A stretch of DNA of 15,894 nt from CAZGUG01 sp964529035 (GTDB lineage Bacteria > Bacillota > Clostridia > Ch29): the NCBI GenBank assembly GCA_964529035.1, contig CAZGUG010000046.1, positions 1-15,894 on the forward strand, read 5' to 3'. A program made the translations under genes and the position numbers. The notes under the pieces are model-generated. The model did no database searches. It was not told the origin of the DNA and saw nothing but the letters and a program-made list of their open reading frames with translations. Numbering within the stretch: the first letter of the stretch is position 1; every line of letters begins with the position of its first letter. Below are positions 1 through 6,715 of the stretch, piece by piece.

Positions 1-1
1 G

Positions 2-121
2 AACGGTTACCCCGTCATAGACAAGGGCCTCTGCCTGGAGTGCGCAGCCTGCGCCAATGCATGTCCCACCGCTTCGATAGTTTATTCAAAGAAAGGGTTG
101 AAGGATGCCAACACCGTCTAG
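2..121 (+). CDS. 4Fe-4S ferredoxin-type protein, C-terminal end (5' partial)
   Basis: Only the last 39 codons are inside the window; the frame is open to the left edge and stops with TAG at 119-121. The fragment contains CLECAACANACPT, the standard C-x2-C-x2-C-x3-C-P motif that binds one 4Fe-4S cluster. A low-potential electron-transfer role is therefore likely, but the fragment does not show whether this is a small free ferredoxin or the tail of a larger iron-sulfur enzyme. The protein ends about 25 residues after the last cysteine, as small clostridial ferredoxins often do. The next gene on the same strand starts 25 bases after the stop. A promoter-like pair for that gene lies inside this coding sequence. 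Confidence 0.8.
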   Translation, partial: NGYPVIDKGLCLECAACANACPTASIVYSKKGLKDANTV

Positions 122-127
122 TATAAT
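98..127 (+). promoter_or_regulatory. putative sigma-A-type promoter for the cupin/diiron gene pair
   Basis: TTGAAG (98-103) and TATAAT (122-127) are separated by 18 bases. The -10 box is a perfect match to the consensus and the -35 box matches 4 of 6. The -10 box lies just past the ferredoxin stop codon. Transcription would start near 134, almost on the GGGAGG ribosome site at 133-138, giving a very short leader. This is a motif match only. Confidence 0.4.
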
Positions 128-146
128 CTATAGGGAGGATGGTCAG

Positions 147-470
147 ATGTTGGAAAAAAAGTATGACTACAGCAGCGTGGACGAAAAGCTAATAGAAAGG
201 ATAGTAAACGACGACAATGTTGAAATAAACCACATGGTGCTTACAAGGGATACCGGCCTGCCGGTGCACTATTCAAACTCAAACGTGTACATGATTATTG
301 TAAGGGGCCGCATGTCCATTTCGCTAAACGACGGGCCGGCCGCCGAATACGAAAAAGGAAATATTCTTAATATCCCTTTTAAGACAAAGATGAACGTGAC
401 CAACAAGTATGACGAAGTTCTGGAATTCTTCGTCGTGAAGGCACCCAACCCGAAAGACATGAAAGAATAA
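147..470 (+). CDS. small cupin-fold protein, function unknown
   Basis: A 107-residue protein. I chose the ATG at 147 because GGGAGGA at 133-139 sits at ideal spacing; the upstream ATG at 105 overlaps the ferredoxin and has no such site. The beta-rich pattern, with G37-L-P-V-H41, then VYMIIVRGRMSISLNDG and a G71-N-I-L-N-I-P turn, fits a single-domain cupin. The usual metal-binding pattern is degraded: the expected H-x-H is H41-Y-S43, and the expected Glu and second-motif His are not evident. It may therefore bind no metal, or bind it differently. It lies between a ferredoxin and a diiron protein on the same strand and is probably co-transcribed with the latter (32-base gap). The redox or sensing role suggested by these neighbours is inference only. 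Confidence 0.75.
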   Translation: MLEKKYDYSSVDEKLIERIVNDDNVEINHMVLTRDTGLPVHYSNSNVYMIIVRGRMSISLNDGPAAEYEKGNILNIPFKTKMNVTNKYDEVLEFFVVKAPNPKDMKE

Positions 471-502
471 AAAAATATTTTTCAAAGGGGGTACGGCATC
501 CA

Positions 503-994
503 GTGATAGTAAACGCTGGTTTCAACGAATTGGAATTACTAACCATCGCCATGGCAATAGAGGATCAGGGCATGAAGTTTTATGAAAACGGTGCCAATAA
601 TACCGAAGGAAAGCTAAGAGAATTTCTTCTTGATGCGGCACAGCAGGAAAAGGAACATAAGCAGGTATTTCAGGATTATTATAACGAAATTAAGAACAAA
701 AAGCCGGAAGGAGAGAATGAATACCTGTTTGACCATGACGTTACTTCATACTTAAAAGCCATGGCAGAGAAAGAAGTTTTTGACAAGACCCCTTCGGACA
801 GCCGGGAAGCCTTTAAGGATTTGAAAAGTTCTGTTTTATACGCAGTAAAATCCGAGGCACTGACAATTGATATCTATACAAAGATGTACGAGGGCGCAAA
901 GCGTCAGGATATTAAGGATTTATTAAAGAGACTTATTGATGAAGAAAAATCCCATCTTGGATACTTCAAATCAGTTTTAAAGGAAACCGAATAG
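503..994 (+). CDS. rubrerythrin-like ferritin-family diiron protein
   Basis: A 163-residue all-helical protein starting with GTG, preceded by AAAGGGGG at 484-491. It has the complete four-helix diiron ligand set of the rubrerythrin/ferritin-like superfamily: E20 in helix 1, E49-x2-H52 in helix 2, E118 in helix 3 and E148-x2-H151 in helix 4. No C-x2-C rubredoxin domain is present, so it belongs with the short erythrin-like members rather than classical rubrerythrin (about 190 residues). Members of this superfamily handle peroxide or oxygen, or bind iron, in anaerobes. The exact reaction cannot be read from the sequence. It follows the cupin gene by 32 bases and precedes a strong terminator, so the two probably share an mRNA. 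Confidence 0.8.
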   Translation: MIVNAGFNELELLTIAMAIEDQGMKFYENGANNTEGKLREFLLDAAQQEKEHKQVFQDYYNEIKNKKPEGENEYLFDHDVTSYLKAMAEKEVFDKTPSDSREAFKDLKSSVLYAVKSEALTIDIYTKMYEGAKRQDIKDLLKRLIDEEKSHLGYFKSVLKETE

Positions 995-1010
995 TACGCT
1001 GCAAACCAGC

Positions 1011-1065
1011 AAAAAAGCCCCGGCGGCGGTCACCTTCAGGTTGTCTGCCCCCCCCGGGGTTTTTT
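1011..1065 (+). terminator. Rho-independent terminator after the diiron protein gene
   Basis: A stem AGCCCCGG / CCGGGGT is flanked by six A on the left and six T (1060-1065) on the right, so it can also work on the opposite strand. It begins 17 bases after the stop codon of the rubrerythrin-like gene. The loop is about 30 bases and contains a second small GC-rich segment. Confidence 0.85.
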
Positions 1066-1168
1066 CGGTTAACAATTAATTACTGATAAAGACTAGAAAT
1101 CTACGAATACTAAACCAAGGCAGAAACTTATATTTTCCAGAACCAAAACAATGAATGGAGGCTTTGCA

Positions 1169-1457
1169 ATGCCGCAGGAAACAAAACAAAACTTCGACGA
1201 AAACATACTAAGGCAGATTACCCAAAAGCCGGTCACTTATCATCAGGTGGCACGCCGATATTTTGCTTATGGAATTCCCCTTTGTTAACGCGTTTATGGT
1301 GGGAAGCCTCAATACAAATGGCGGTGAATGGGTCCTAGTCGGAGCCGGTATGGCCCACACCGGAAGGGATATTATGTATGCCGCCGAGCAGTTAAACAGC
1401 CTTGCGGATAATTTCTTCCAGCTGGCGATACCTCAGCACAAGCGGTTGGTGCATTAA
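1169..1457 (+). pseudogene. remnant of a metallo-beta-lactamase-fold hydrolase (frameshifted and truncated)
   Basis: The ATG at 1169 has a good ribosome site (GGAGG at 1157-1161) and opens a 39-codon frame ending at 1288. The protein-like sequence then continues in the +1 frame with FPFVNAFMVGS and WVLVGAGMAHTGRDIMYAAE, which resemble the first strands of metallo-beta-lactamase-fold hydrolases (typically FVNxFLVG, then WVLVDAG). The switch must lie near 1245-1262, before the TAA of the first frame. The conserved Asp of VLVDAG is Gly here. The second frame ends at 1457 without ever reaching the H-x-H-x-D-H metal motif. Frameshift, lost Asp and missing catalytic half together indicate a dead gene of which only the first 95 or so codons remain. 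Family assignment rests on the two N-terminal motifs. Confidence 0.65.
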
Positions 1458-1490
1458 CCATACTGCCAACAACAATTATGCACAAGACCG

Positions 1491-1543
1491 GCTAAAGCAG
1501 GGATGCTCCTTTAATAGTCAAAGGACATGTCCCTGCTTTTAGC
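1491..1543. other. long imperfect inverted repeat (possible bidirectional terminator)
   Basis: GCTAAAGCAGGGA at the left pairs with TCCCTGCTTTTAGC at the right (one extra base), and inside them TCCTTT pairs with AAAGGA. It lies between the + strand pseudogene and the 3' end of the - strand RemA-like gene (stop at 1581), where a shared terminator would be expected. However, the T run after the stem is short on both strands, so a transposon end or a decayed repeat is also possible. Confidence 0.4.
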
Positions 1544-1580
1544 CCTGCGCTTCATACTGATAGTGAATGTTTGTTTTGCG

Positions 1581-1961
1581 CTACTGCCTTATGTCGAATT
1601 CTATTTCATGCTTTAGTATCTCGTCTATCCGTCTTTCAATCTTGTCAAGGTCAAGGCTCGCTTCTTTCTTGATACTCTTTCTCAGCATGGGGCCTATCTG
1701 GCTCAAATCGTCCAGGATATCCTGCAGCAGCTCCAGTGCCGCAGTTGCTTCCATAACCTCCCTCGGTACCTCCACCATACCGGCCAGTATTGAGTTTTCG
1801 GTACGGGACGCTACAACCGGGGTTCCCACTTCTTCCACATAAACAAGCGTCCTTCTGCCGGGGCCCCTGTCGTCCTCTATCGGCTGGAGCCCTACTATTT
1901 TGTCCGAGCGCATAAACTTGCCGTAACCCAAAGGCACCATAACCTTTTGTCGTATTTCCAT
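1581..1961 (-). CDS. RemA-like (DUF370-type) protein with a C-terminal extension
   Basis: A 126-residue protein. I prefer the ATG at 1961 because GGGTGA lies 7 bases upstream; a TTG two codons earlier would sit on that site. The first half, with YGKFMRSDKIVGLQPIED, then RGPGRRTLVYVEE and VVASRTENSILAGM, resembles the small regulator RemA/DUF370. In that family a conserved glycine-rich start is followed by RRTRAVIxxDS and a VxLSA strand. RemA of Bacillus is a DNA-binding activator of biofilm genes, but many clostridial members are uncharacterised. The second half is a charged helical region (about residues 70-126) that ordinary RemA, about 90 residues long, lacks. It lies downstream of sfsA, separated from it by a terminator, and probably has its own promoter in 1968-2070. 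The family call is by eye and moderate. Confidence 0.5.
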   Translation of the reverse strand: MEIRQKVMVPLGYGKFMRSDKIVGLQPIEDDRGPGRRTLVYVEEVGTPVVASRTENSILAGMVEVPREVMEATAALELLQDILDDLSQIGPMLRKSIKKEASLDLDKIERRIDEILKHEIEFDIRQ

Positions 1962-2071
1962 ATCCAAATCACCCTATTATGGTTTGACAAAAAACATTTA
2001 CTGTTTTAAGGCTTTTTCTGCCAAACCTGTTTAGATTAGCTTTTCCACGGCCGCTGCAAATATACGCAATC

Positions 2072-2096
2072 AAAAAACCGCCCCTTTTACAGGCGG
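2072..2096 (-). terminator. Rho-independent terminator of sfsA
   Basis: On the - strand, CCGCC (2096-2092) pairs with GGCGG (2082-2078), followed by TTTTTT (2077-2072). The stem overlaps the last codons and the TAA of sfsA. It separates sfsA from the RemA-like gene downstream. Confidence 0.7.
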
Positions 2097-2791
2097 ACGG
2101 TTATTTGACCAAGCAGAGTTATGCTGTCCGGCAGAACCCTGCAGTTGTATGCAAGCACCTTTACCCCCGCCCCGGCGGCATCCGCCAGGGCCTTTGAAAA
2201 AACGGGGTCCATGTCCCGGTTCGGGGTGAAGCTCCCGGCATCCTCCCTCTGGGCCACAACAATGACGGCGGCATTAAGGCCTTCCGCCTTTGCCCTTGCA
2301 AGTTCTAAAACATGCTTTGTACCCCTTTCGGTGGGAGCGTCCGGAAACTTTGCAAGGCCTTCCTCAACCAGGGTAACGCATTTTATTTCTATATAGCATG
2401 TCTTTTCGCTGCCGGTAAGCCGGATGTCGAACCGGCTGTTCCCGTAGCCCGATTCTCTTTTCACGGCGGTATATCCTTCGAAATCCTTTAGCTTTCCTTC
2501 CTTGACAGCCTTTGTAATCAATCGGTTTGCCATGACGGATTCCAGAAAGACCGGCACACCGTCAGCGGTATGCGCTAATATGAGGTCCCACTTTGTCTTG
2601 CGGTCGGGGTTTTTTGCCCTTCGCAGCACCACGTCCCTTCCGGGTACAAGCAGTTCCTTCATCCTGCCGGTATTTGCAACGTGACACAGGACGGTTTCTC
2701 CGCCGTGTTCCGCCAAAGCTTCAAACCGGTTAAGCCTTTTTATGAACTTTGCCTTCCTTTTTTCCCCGGTTACTCTTATGGTTGTTATCAC
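2087..2791 (-). CDS. sfsA: SfsA family DNA/RNA nuclease (sugar fermentation stimulation protein homologue)
   Basis: A 234-residue protein, the usual length of the SfsA family. It starts with GTG after a GAGAGGAA ribosome site about 9 bases upstream. Landmarks are HVANTGRM at residues 37-44, the nuclease-like core SRFD (119-122) followed by YIEIKCVTL (133-141), and the family hallmark FPDAPTERGTKH (149-160). The D...E-x-K arrangement matches a PD-(D/E)xK nuclease active site. SfsA was named for an effect on maltose metabolism in E. coli; the physiological role in Bacillota is not known. It starts 39 bases after the stop of the SHOCT protein on the same strand, so the two may be co-transcribed. 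Confidence 0.93.
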   Translation of the reverse strand: MITTIRVTGEKRKAKFIKRLNRFEALAEHGGETVLCHVANTGRMKELLVPGRDVVLRRAKNPDRKTKWDLILAHTADGVPVFLESVMANRLITKAVKEGKLKDFEGYTAVKRESGYGNSRFDIRLTGSEKTCYIEIKCVTLVEEGLAKFPDAPTERGTKHVLELARAKAEGLNAAVIVVAQREDAGSFTPNRDMDPVFSKALADAAGAGVKVLAYNCRVLPDSITLLGQITVRL

Positions 2792-2830
2792 GTCTCGGTT
2801 CCTCTCGGTTTTTATTATAGGCCGGCACGG

Positions 2831-3280
2831 CTACTGCCACAGGGTTTCCTTTGTACAGTTATCCAAAACGTATTTCTGACTGCTAAAACACTTTTTGCAG
2901 TTCCTGTCCAAAAGCTTATTCTCGGTCCCGCAGATACATATCCACGAATCCGACGTTCTTTCGGCAAAGCATATTGCATCATTAAATGACGTCTTGCGCC
3001 TTATTTCTGCCAGGTCTGTGCTTGCGATTCCCCTTGCGCGGTTTTCGGTTTTTTCTATAATCTCCAGCTTTTGTTTTAACTCTTCATCATCAAGCAGTCC
3101 TTTTTCGTGCAGGTCGATAAGCGCTTTTCTTTCATCACCAAGGCCTTTCTGTTCCATCCATCTTTTATATTCCTTTTTCTTTTCTTCGAACTCTTCCTCT
3201 GTCAGAACCCCTGCATCCCTTAACCTTATCAGATTTGCCAGTTCGCTTCTTTCTCCGGCTGACAGCATGCCTGCTATTCT
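2831..3280 (-). CDS. SHOCT-domain protein with C-terminal zinc ribbon (5' end lost in assembly gap)
   Basis: 149 residues are visible before the TAG at 2831; the N-terminus runs into the 100-N gap. Two consecutive short helical-hairpin units resemble SHOCT domains: LIRLRDAGVLTEEEFEEKKK and, about 30 residues later, LIDLHEKGLLDDEELKQKL. The C-terminus has a C-x-C-x10-C-x2-C cluster (CICGTENKLLDRNCKKC), typical of a small zinc ribbon. SHOCT domains are small oligomerisation or tethering units found at the ends of many membrane and secreted proteins, so the missing N-terminal part probably defines its job. An internal ATG (3265) lacks a ribosome site, so the gene most likely starts inside the gap. 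It is not part of LivF, although the frame is accidentally open through the N run. Confidence 0.65.
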   Translation of the reverse strand, partial: RIAGMLSAGERSELANLIRLRDAGVLTEEEFEEKKKEYKRWMEQKGLGDERKALIDLHEKGLLDDEELKQKLEIIEKTENRARGIASTDLAEIRRKTSFNDAICFAERTSDSWICICGTENKLLDRNCKKCFSSQKYVLDNCTKETLWQ

Positions 3281-3380
3281 NNNNNNNNNNNNNNNNNNNN
3301 NNNNNNNNNNNNNNNNNNNNNNNNNNNNNNNNNNNNNNNNNNNNNNNNNNNNNNNNNNNNNNNNNNNNNNNNNNNNNNNN
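3281..3380. other. assembly gap (100 N)
   Basis: Exactly 100 undetermined bases, the conventional filler for a scaffold gap of unknown true length. The 3' end of livF and the 5' end of the SHOCT/zinc-ribbon gene are lost here. Additional genes could be hidden. Confidence 0.98.
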
Positions 3381-3976
3381 ATCTCCAGCGCCTCCTGCAC
3401 CTTCTGCTCCACCAGAAGCACCGTCACCTTGTCGCTTATCAGCTTCATGGTGTCCATCACCCTGTCCACCAGAAACGGTGCCAGCCCCAGCGACATTTCG
3501 TCCACCATCAAAAGCTTGGGATTTGACATAAGCCCGCGGGCAATGGCCAGCATCTGCTGCTCGCCGCCTGAAAGGGTTTCCGCCTTCTGGGTCTCCCGCT
3601 CCCTTAGAACCGGAAATAACTCGTAGACCTCTCTCAAACGGGCCTCCTTCTCCGCACCGGAGCGCAGCACATAGGCACCCAGCATCAGGTTGTCCTTAAT
3701 GCTCATCTTACCGAAAACCTGCCTGCCCTCCGGCACGTGACAGATACCCAGCTCCACTATCCTGTACGCGGGAATGCTGTCGATACGCTTACCCAAAAAC
3801 TCTATCTCACCGGCGGTGGGTTTAAGTATTCCGGATACGGTTTTTAGCAAGGTAGTTTTACCGGCACCATTGGAGCCTACTATCGCCACCACTTCGCCCT
3901 TTTTTACCTGGAAGGAGAAATCGAATATAACCGGAACACTGCCATATCCCACCCTAAGATTTTTTACTTTTAGCAT
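3381..3976 (-). CDS. livF: branched-chain amino-acid-type ABC transporter ATPase LivF (3' end lost in gap)
   Basis: 198 residues are visible out of the usual 233-240; the C-terminus is lost in the N run. Landmarks are Walker A GSNGAGKTT (34-42), signature LSGGEQQMLAIARGL (135-149), Walker B LLMVDE (155-160), and LLVEQ near 191, where LivF proteins carry Gln instead of the switch histidine. VPEGRQVF (81-88) is also typical of LivF. The ATG at 3976 overlaps the end of livG by 23 bases, showing translational coupling. With LivG it forms the cytoplasmic ATPase pair that drives the LivH-LivM channel. Confidence 0.92.
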
Positions 3977-4706
3977 GATATCTATCCCCCAAATAGGCTT
4001 TTATCACCTCTTCATTGTTTACAACGTCCTGCGGCATGCCCTCGGTTATCTTTTTACCGGCATTAAGTACCACCACATTGTCGGATATCGGCATAATAGC
4101 TTCCATTATATGCTCAACAATCAGGAGAGACAGCCCCTGTTCTTTAAGCCTCAGGCAGAGATTCATAACGTCCTTTATCTCGGTCCGGTTAAGGCCGGCC
4201 ATGCATTCGTCCAGCATGAGGATGCGGGGCTTTGTGGCAAGGGCCCTCGCAATCTCCACCCTCTTTCTGTCGGCAATGGTAAGGTTGGCGCCGGGTATGT
4301 CCTTTTTACGTACCAGTGCCGTCAGGTCGAGAATCTCTTCGGTTATGGCGCCCGCTTCCTTTCTGCTGCGGGTATGAAGGAAAGCGCCGGTCATAACGTT
4401 CTCTTCCACCGTCATTTCATTCAGCGTCTTGACTATCTGGAAGGTCCGGGTAATTCCAAGCCTACAGATTTCAAAGGGAGGCATGCCCGTTATATCCCTG
4501 CCGTCATAAACCACACGTCCGCCCAGGGGCCTGTAAAAACCGGTAATACAGTTAAACAGCGTGGTCTTGCCTGCACCGTTGGGCCCTATAAGGCTTACAA
4601 TTTCATTGTCGTGGATGGCAAAGGATACATTCTCGTTCGCCACCAGTGAACCAAATTTCATGGTAATATTCTTAACTTCAAGAAGCGGCTTCAATACTGC
4701 CCCCAC
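3954..4706 (-). CDS. livG: branched-chain amino-acid-type ABC transporter ATPase LivG
   Basis: 250 residues, normal for LivG. Landmarks are Walker A GPNGAGKTT (41-49), the LivG hallmark GITRTFQ with Q-loop Q90, Walker B ILMLDE (162-167) and switch His199 in LIVEH. The ABC signature is unusual: LTIADRKRVEIARAL (142-156) in place of the common LSGGQ or LSYGQ. The start is GTG at 4706, overlapping livM by 29 bases; a TTG at 4694 is an alternative that would shorten the overlap to 17. Together with LivF it powers import through LivHM. Confidence 0.92.
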   Translation of the reverse strand: MGAVLKPLLEVKNITMKFGSLVANENVSFAIHDNEIVSLIGPNGAGKTTLFNCITGFYRPLGGRVVYDGRDITGMPPFEICRLGITRTFQIVKTLNEMTVEENVMTGAFLHTRSRKEAGAITEEILDLTALVRKKDIPGANLTIADRKRVEIARALATKPRILMLDECMAGLNRTEIKDVMNLCLRLKEQGLSLLIVEHIMEAIMPISDNVVVLNAGKKITEGMPQDVVNNEEVIKAYLGDRYHAKSKKS

Positions 4707-5688
4707 CCCCCGTCTTTTTGCCCCTAAACTTTTCGGCCACCTTTTCTGCTATACCGATAACCCCCTTTGGCTGGAAACAGGTAATTAGCACAATTAAAAG
4801 CCCGTATATCATAAGGTCGATACCGGTACCCGAGCCTCCAAGTTTTATTCGTGTAAATTCCGAAAGAGGTATAAAGATGGCTGCACCTATAATGGGCCCG
4901 TAAATATTGCCGATGCCGCCTAAAACCGTCAAAAGCACAATTTTCATTGATATATCCAGCGAAAACATCATAAACGGGTCGATATAGAGTATATACTGTG
5001 CGTATATGGAACCGCACAGGGCGGATATAAAGGCGGATATAATCATTGCATACAGCTTGTAATTGGTGGGGTTGATACCGATGGCCTCCGCCACCTCATG
5101 GCTTTCACGGATAGCTTTCAGATAATACCCCATCTTGGAGTTTTCCAGGTAACTGCTAAGGAAAATCACCGCAGTAAACAGGGCAAGGCAGATATACACC
5201 CAGGGCAGCTTGTCACTGAACTGCAGGTAAAAAAGCCTCCGGCCGAAGCCTGACGAGCGGTGTATTATGGGTATGGATATACCGGTGGCACCCTCGACAT
5301 AGCTCCAGCTTACAAACACCTGTTTAATTATTTCTGCCACCGCCAGCGTGGCTATGGCGAAGTAGTGGCCCTTGAGCCGGAAGCAGGGATAACTCATGAC
5401 CGCTGCAATAACAGAGGCGATTATACCGCCAAGAATCATTCCCAGCCAGGGGGTAACGCCGCAGCGGTAAAAAATAACCGCCGAGGTGTACGCACCTATA
5501 CCGAAAAAGGCCGCATGACCGAAGGAAGTCTGCCCGGCAAAACCGGTAATCAGGTTCCAGGCTTCGCCCAGGGTGGCAAAAATCAAAAGTAGAATGAAGG
5601 CGTTCAGCACCGCCTTGGTTTGGGTTATAAGGGGCAGCAGTGCCAGTACCGCAGTCAGAATAATAAGCGTTTTTTTATTCTTTACCAT
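4678..5688 (-). CDS. livM: branched-chain amino-acid-type ABC transporter permease LivM
   Basis: A 336-residue multi-spanning membrane protein with strongly hydrophobic segments from the N-terminus onward. The diagnostic LivM stretch AWNLITGFAGQTSFGHAAFF lies near residues 43-62. The cytoplasmic coupling region KAIRESHEVAEAIGINPTNY and the VLGGIGNIYGPIIGAA loop, which contact the ATPases, are also present. The ATG at 5688 overlaps the stop of livH by 7 bases (ATGGTAA), and the C-terminus overlaps livG. It forms half of the transmembrane channel. Confidence 0.93.
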   Translation of the reverse strand: MVKNKKTLIILTAVLALLPLITQTKAVLNAFILLLIFATLGEAWNLITGFAGQTSFGHAAFFGIGAYTSAVIFYRCGVTPWLGMILGGIIASVIAAVMSYPCFRLKGHYFAIATLAVAEIIKQVFVSWSYVEGATGISIPIIHRSSGFGRRLFYLQFSDKLPWVYICLALFTAVIFLSSYLENSKMGYYLKAIRESHEVAEAIGINPTNYKLYAMIISAFISALCGSIYAQYILYIDPFMMFSLDISMKIVLLTVLGGIGNIYGPIIGAAIFIPLSEFTRIKLGGSGTGIDLMIYGLLIVLITCFQPKGVIGIAEKVAEKFRGKKTGGGGSIEAAS

Positions 5689-6539
5689 CCGAACAACCCC
5701 TTTGGCCGAACCTGAATAACTACCAGGTAGATTAAAAATACTATGGCATATTTGAATTGGGTGCCCAGAAAAAATCCGCCCAGGGCTTCGGTAAGCCCAA
5801 TTATAAGTCCGCCGAACAGCGCACCCTTTATATTGCCAAAACCACCCAGCGCAACAATTACAAAGGCAATAACGCTGTAAAGGGCACCGGATGCGGGATA
5901 TATCGGGAAAAAAGTGGCCATCAGCGCACCGGCGGCACCTACACAGGCGCCCGAAAGGCCGAAGGTAATGGCGTACATTTTGTTAGTATTAATCCCCATC
6001 AAAAGGGCGGTGTTTTTGTTAAGGGCTGTGGCCTGTATTGCCTTACCGGTCCTGGTTCTGTCCACAAAGGACATTATTACAATGGTTAGAATAATACTGC
6101 CCACCGCCGCCGCAATCTGCGGCATGCCTATTACAACGCTGCCCAGCCTGACGGTTTTCCCGGATACCAAAGCATTGTTTATATACCTGTAATTGGGTGA
6201 CCACAGGTACTGGGCAAAGTTTTTTAAAAACATACTCAGCCCGAAGGTGGCAAGAAGCGCAGTAAGGCCGGCGGCGTTTAATACCCTTTTTATTATACCG
6301 GTATAGGTGAGTACCCCCAGCACAAAAACAGCCGCTGTACAAACCGGCAGGGCTGCCAGCGGGTCCACGGAAAAAAGCGTAAACATCCAGAAGGCGGTAT
6401 ACATGCCGATCATCAGGAACTCACCATGGGCGAAATTGATTATGTCCATAACTCCCCACGTTAAAGTAAGCCCCACAGCCACCAAAGCGTAAATAAAACC
6501 CATAAGTATTCCGTTAGCTATTATCTGCCCTATTACCAT
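5682..6539 (-). CDS. livH: branched-chain amino-acid-type ABC transporter permease LivH
   Basis: A 285-residue membrane protein. I chose the ATG at 6539 because AGGAGGAGGA lies directly upstream; the frame stays open further but those extra residues are charged and have no ribosome site. The N-terminal LTLTWGVMDIINFAHGEF and the coupling segment QATALNKNTALLMGINTNKMY are characteristic of LivH, as is VALGGFGNIKGALFGG near the C-terminus. About eight hydrophobic segments can be counted. It overlaps livM by 7 bases and follows the binding-protein gene after a 176-base spacer that contains a hairpin. Confidence 0.93.
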   Translation of the reverse strand: MVIGQIIANGILMGFIYALVAVGLTLTWGVMDIINFAHGEFLMIGMYTAFWMFTLFSVDPLAALPVCTAAVFVLGVLTYTGIIKRVLNAAGLTALLATFGLSMFLKNFAQYLWSPNYRYINNALVSGKTVRLGSVVIGMPQIAAAVGSIILTIVIMSFVDRTRTGKAIQATALNKNTALLMGINTNKMYAITFGLSGACVGAAGALMATFFPIYPASGALYSVIAFVIVALGGFGNIKGALFGGLIIGLTEALGGFFLGTQFKYAIVFLIYLVVIQVRPKGLFGW

Positions 6540-6617
6540 GTGTCCTCCTCCTTTACACCACGAACGGTATCCCCGGGCAGCAGCCAGTCCCAAAACATTG
6601 GTTTCTGCCCAAATGAG

Positions 6618-6658
6618 TATAGGAGGCAGGACAGGTACTTACCGCCCGCCCCCCTATA
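6618..6658 (-). promoter_or_regulatory. intercistronic hairpin between the binding-protein gene and livH
   Basis: On the - strand TATAGG (6658-6653) pairs with CCTATA (6623-6618), with further partial GC pairing inside. No T run follows, so it is not a classical terminator. In comparable transport operons such spacers stabilise the abundant binding-protein mRNA or lower expression of the membrane genes. That role here is inferred. Confidence 0.35.
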
Positions 6659-6715
6659 GGATTCTTTGCACTTTTCCCGAAGCATTATACAGTTCTTGGT
6701 GTAAGCTTTACTGAG

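Noticed and set aside
105..146. Earlier ATG for the cupin protein at 105
   Set aside because: It lies inside the ferredoxin frame and lacks a ribosome site; the ATG at 147 has an ideal one.
2895..3626. Long + strand open frame across the N run
   Set aside because: Low-complexity serine/phenylalanine-rich translation antisense to livF and the SHOCT gene, interrupted by the gap.
6540..6593. Longer N-terminus of LivH
   Set aside because: The extra 18 codons have no ribosome site, while AGGAGGAGGA stands directly before the ATG at 6539.
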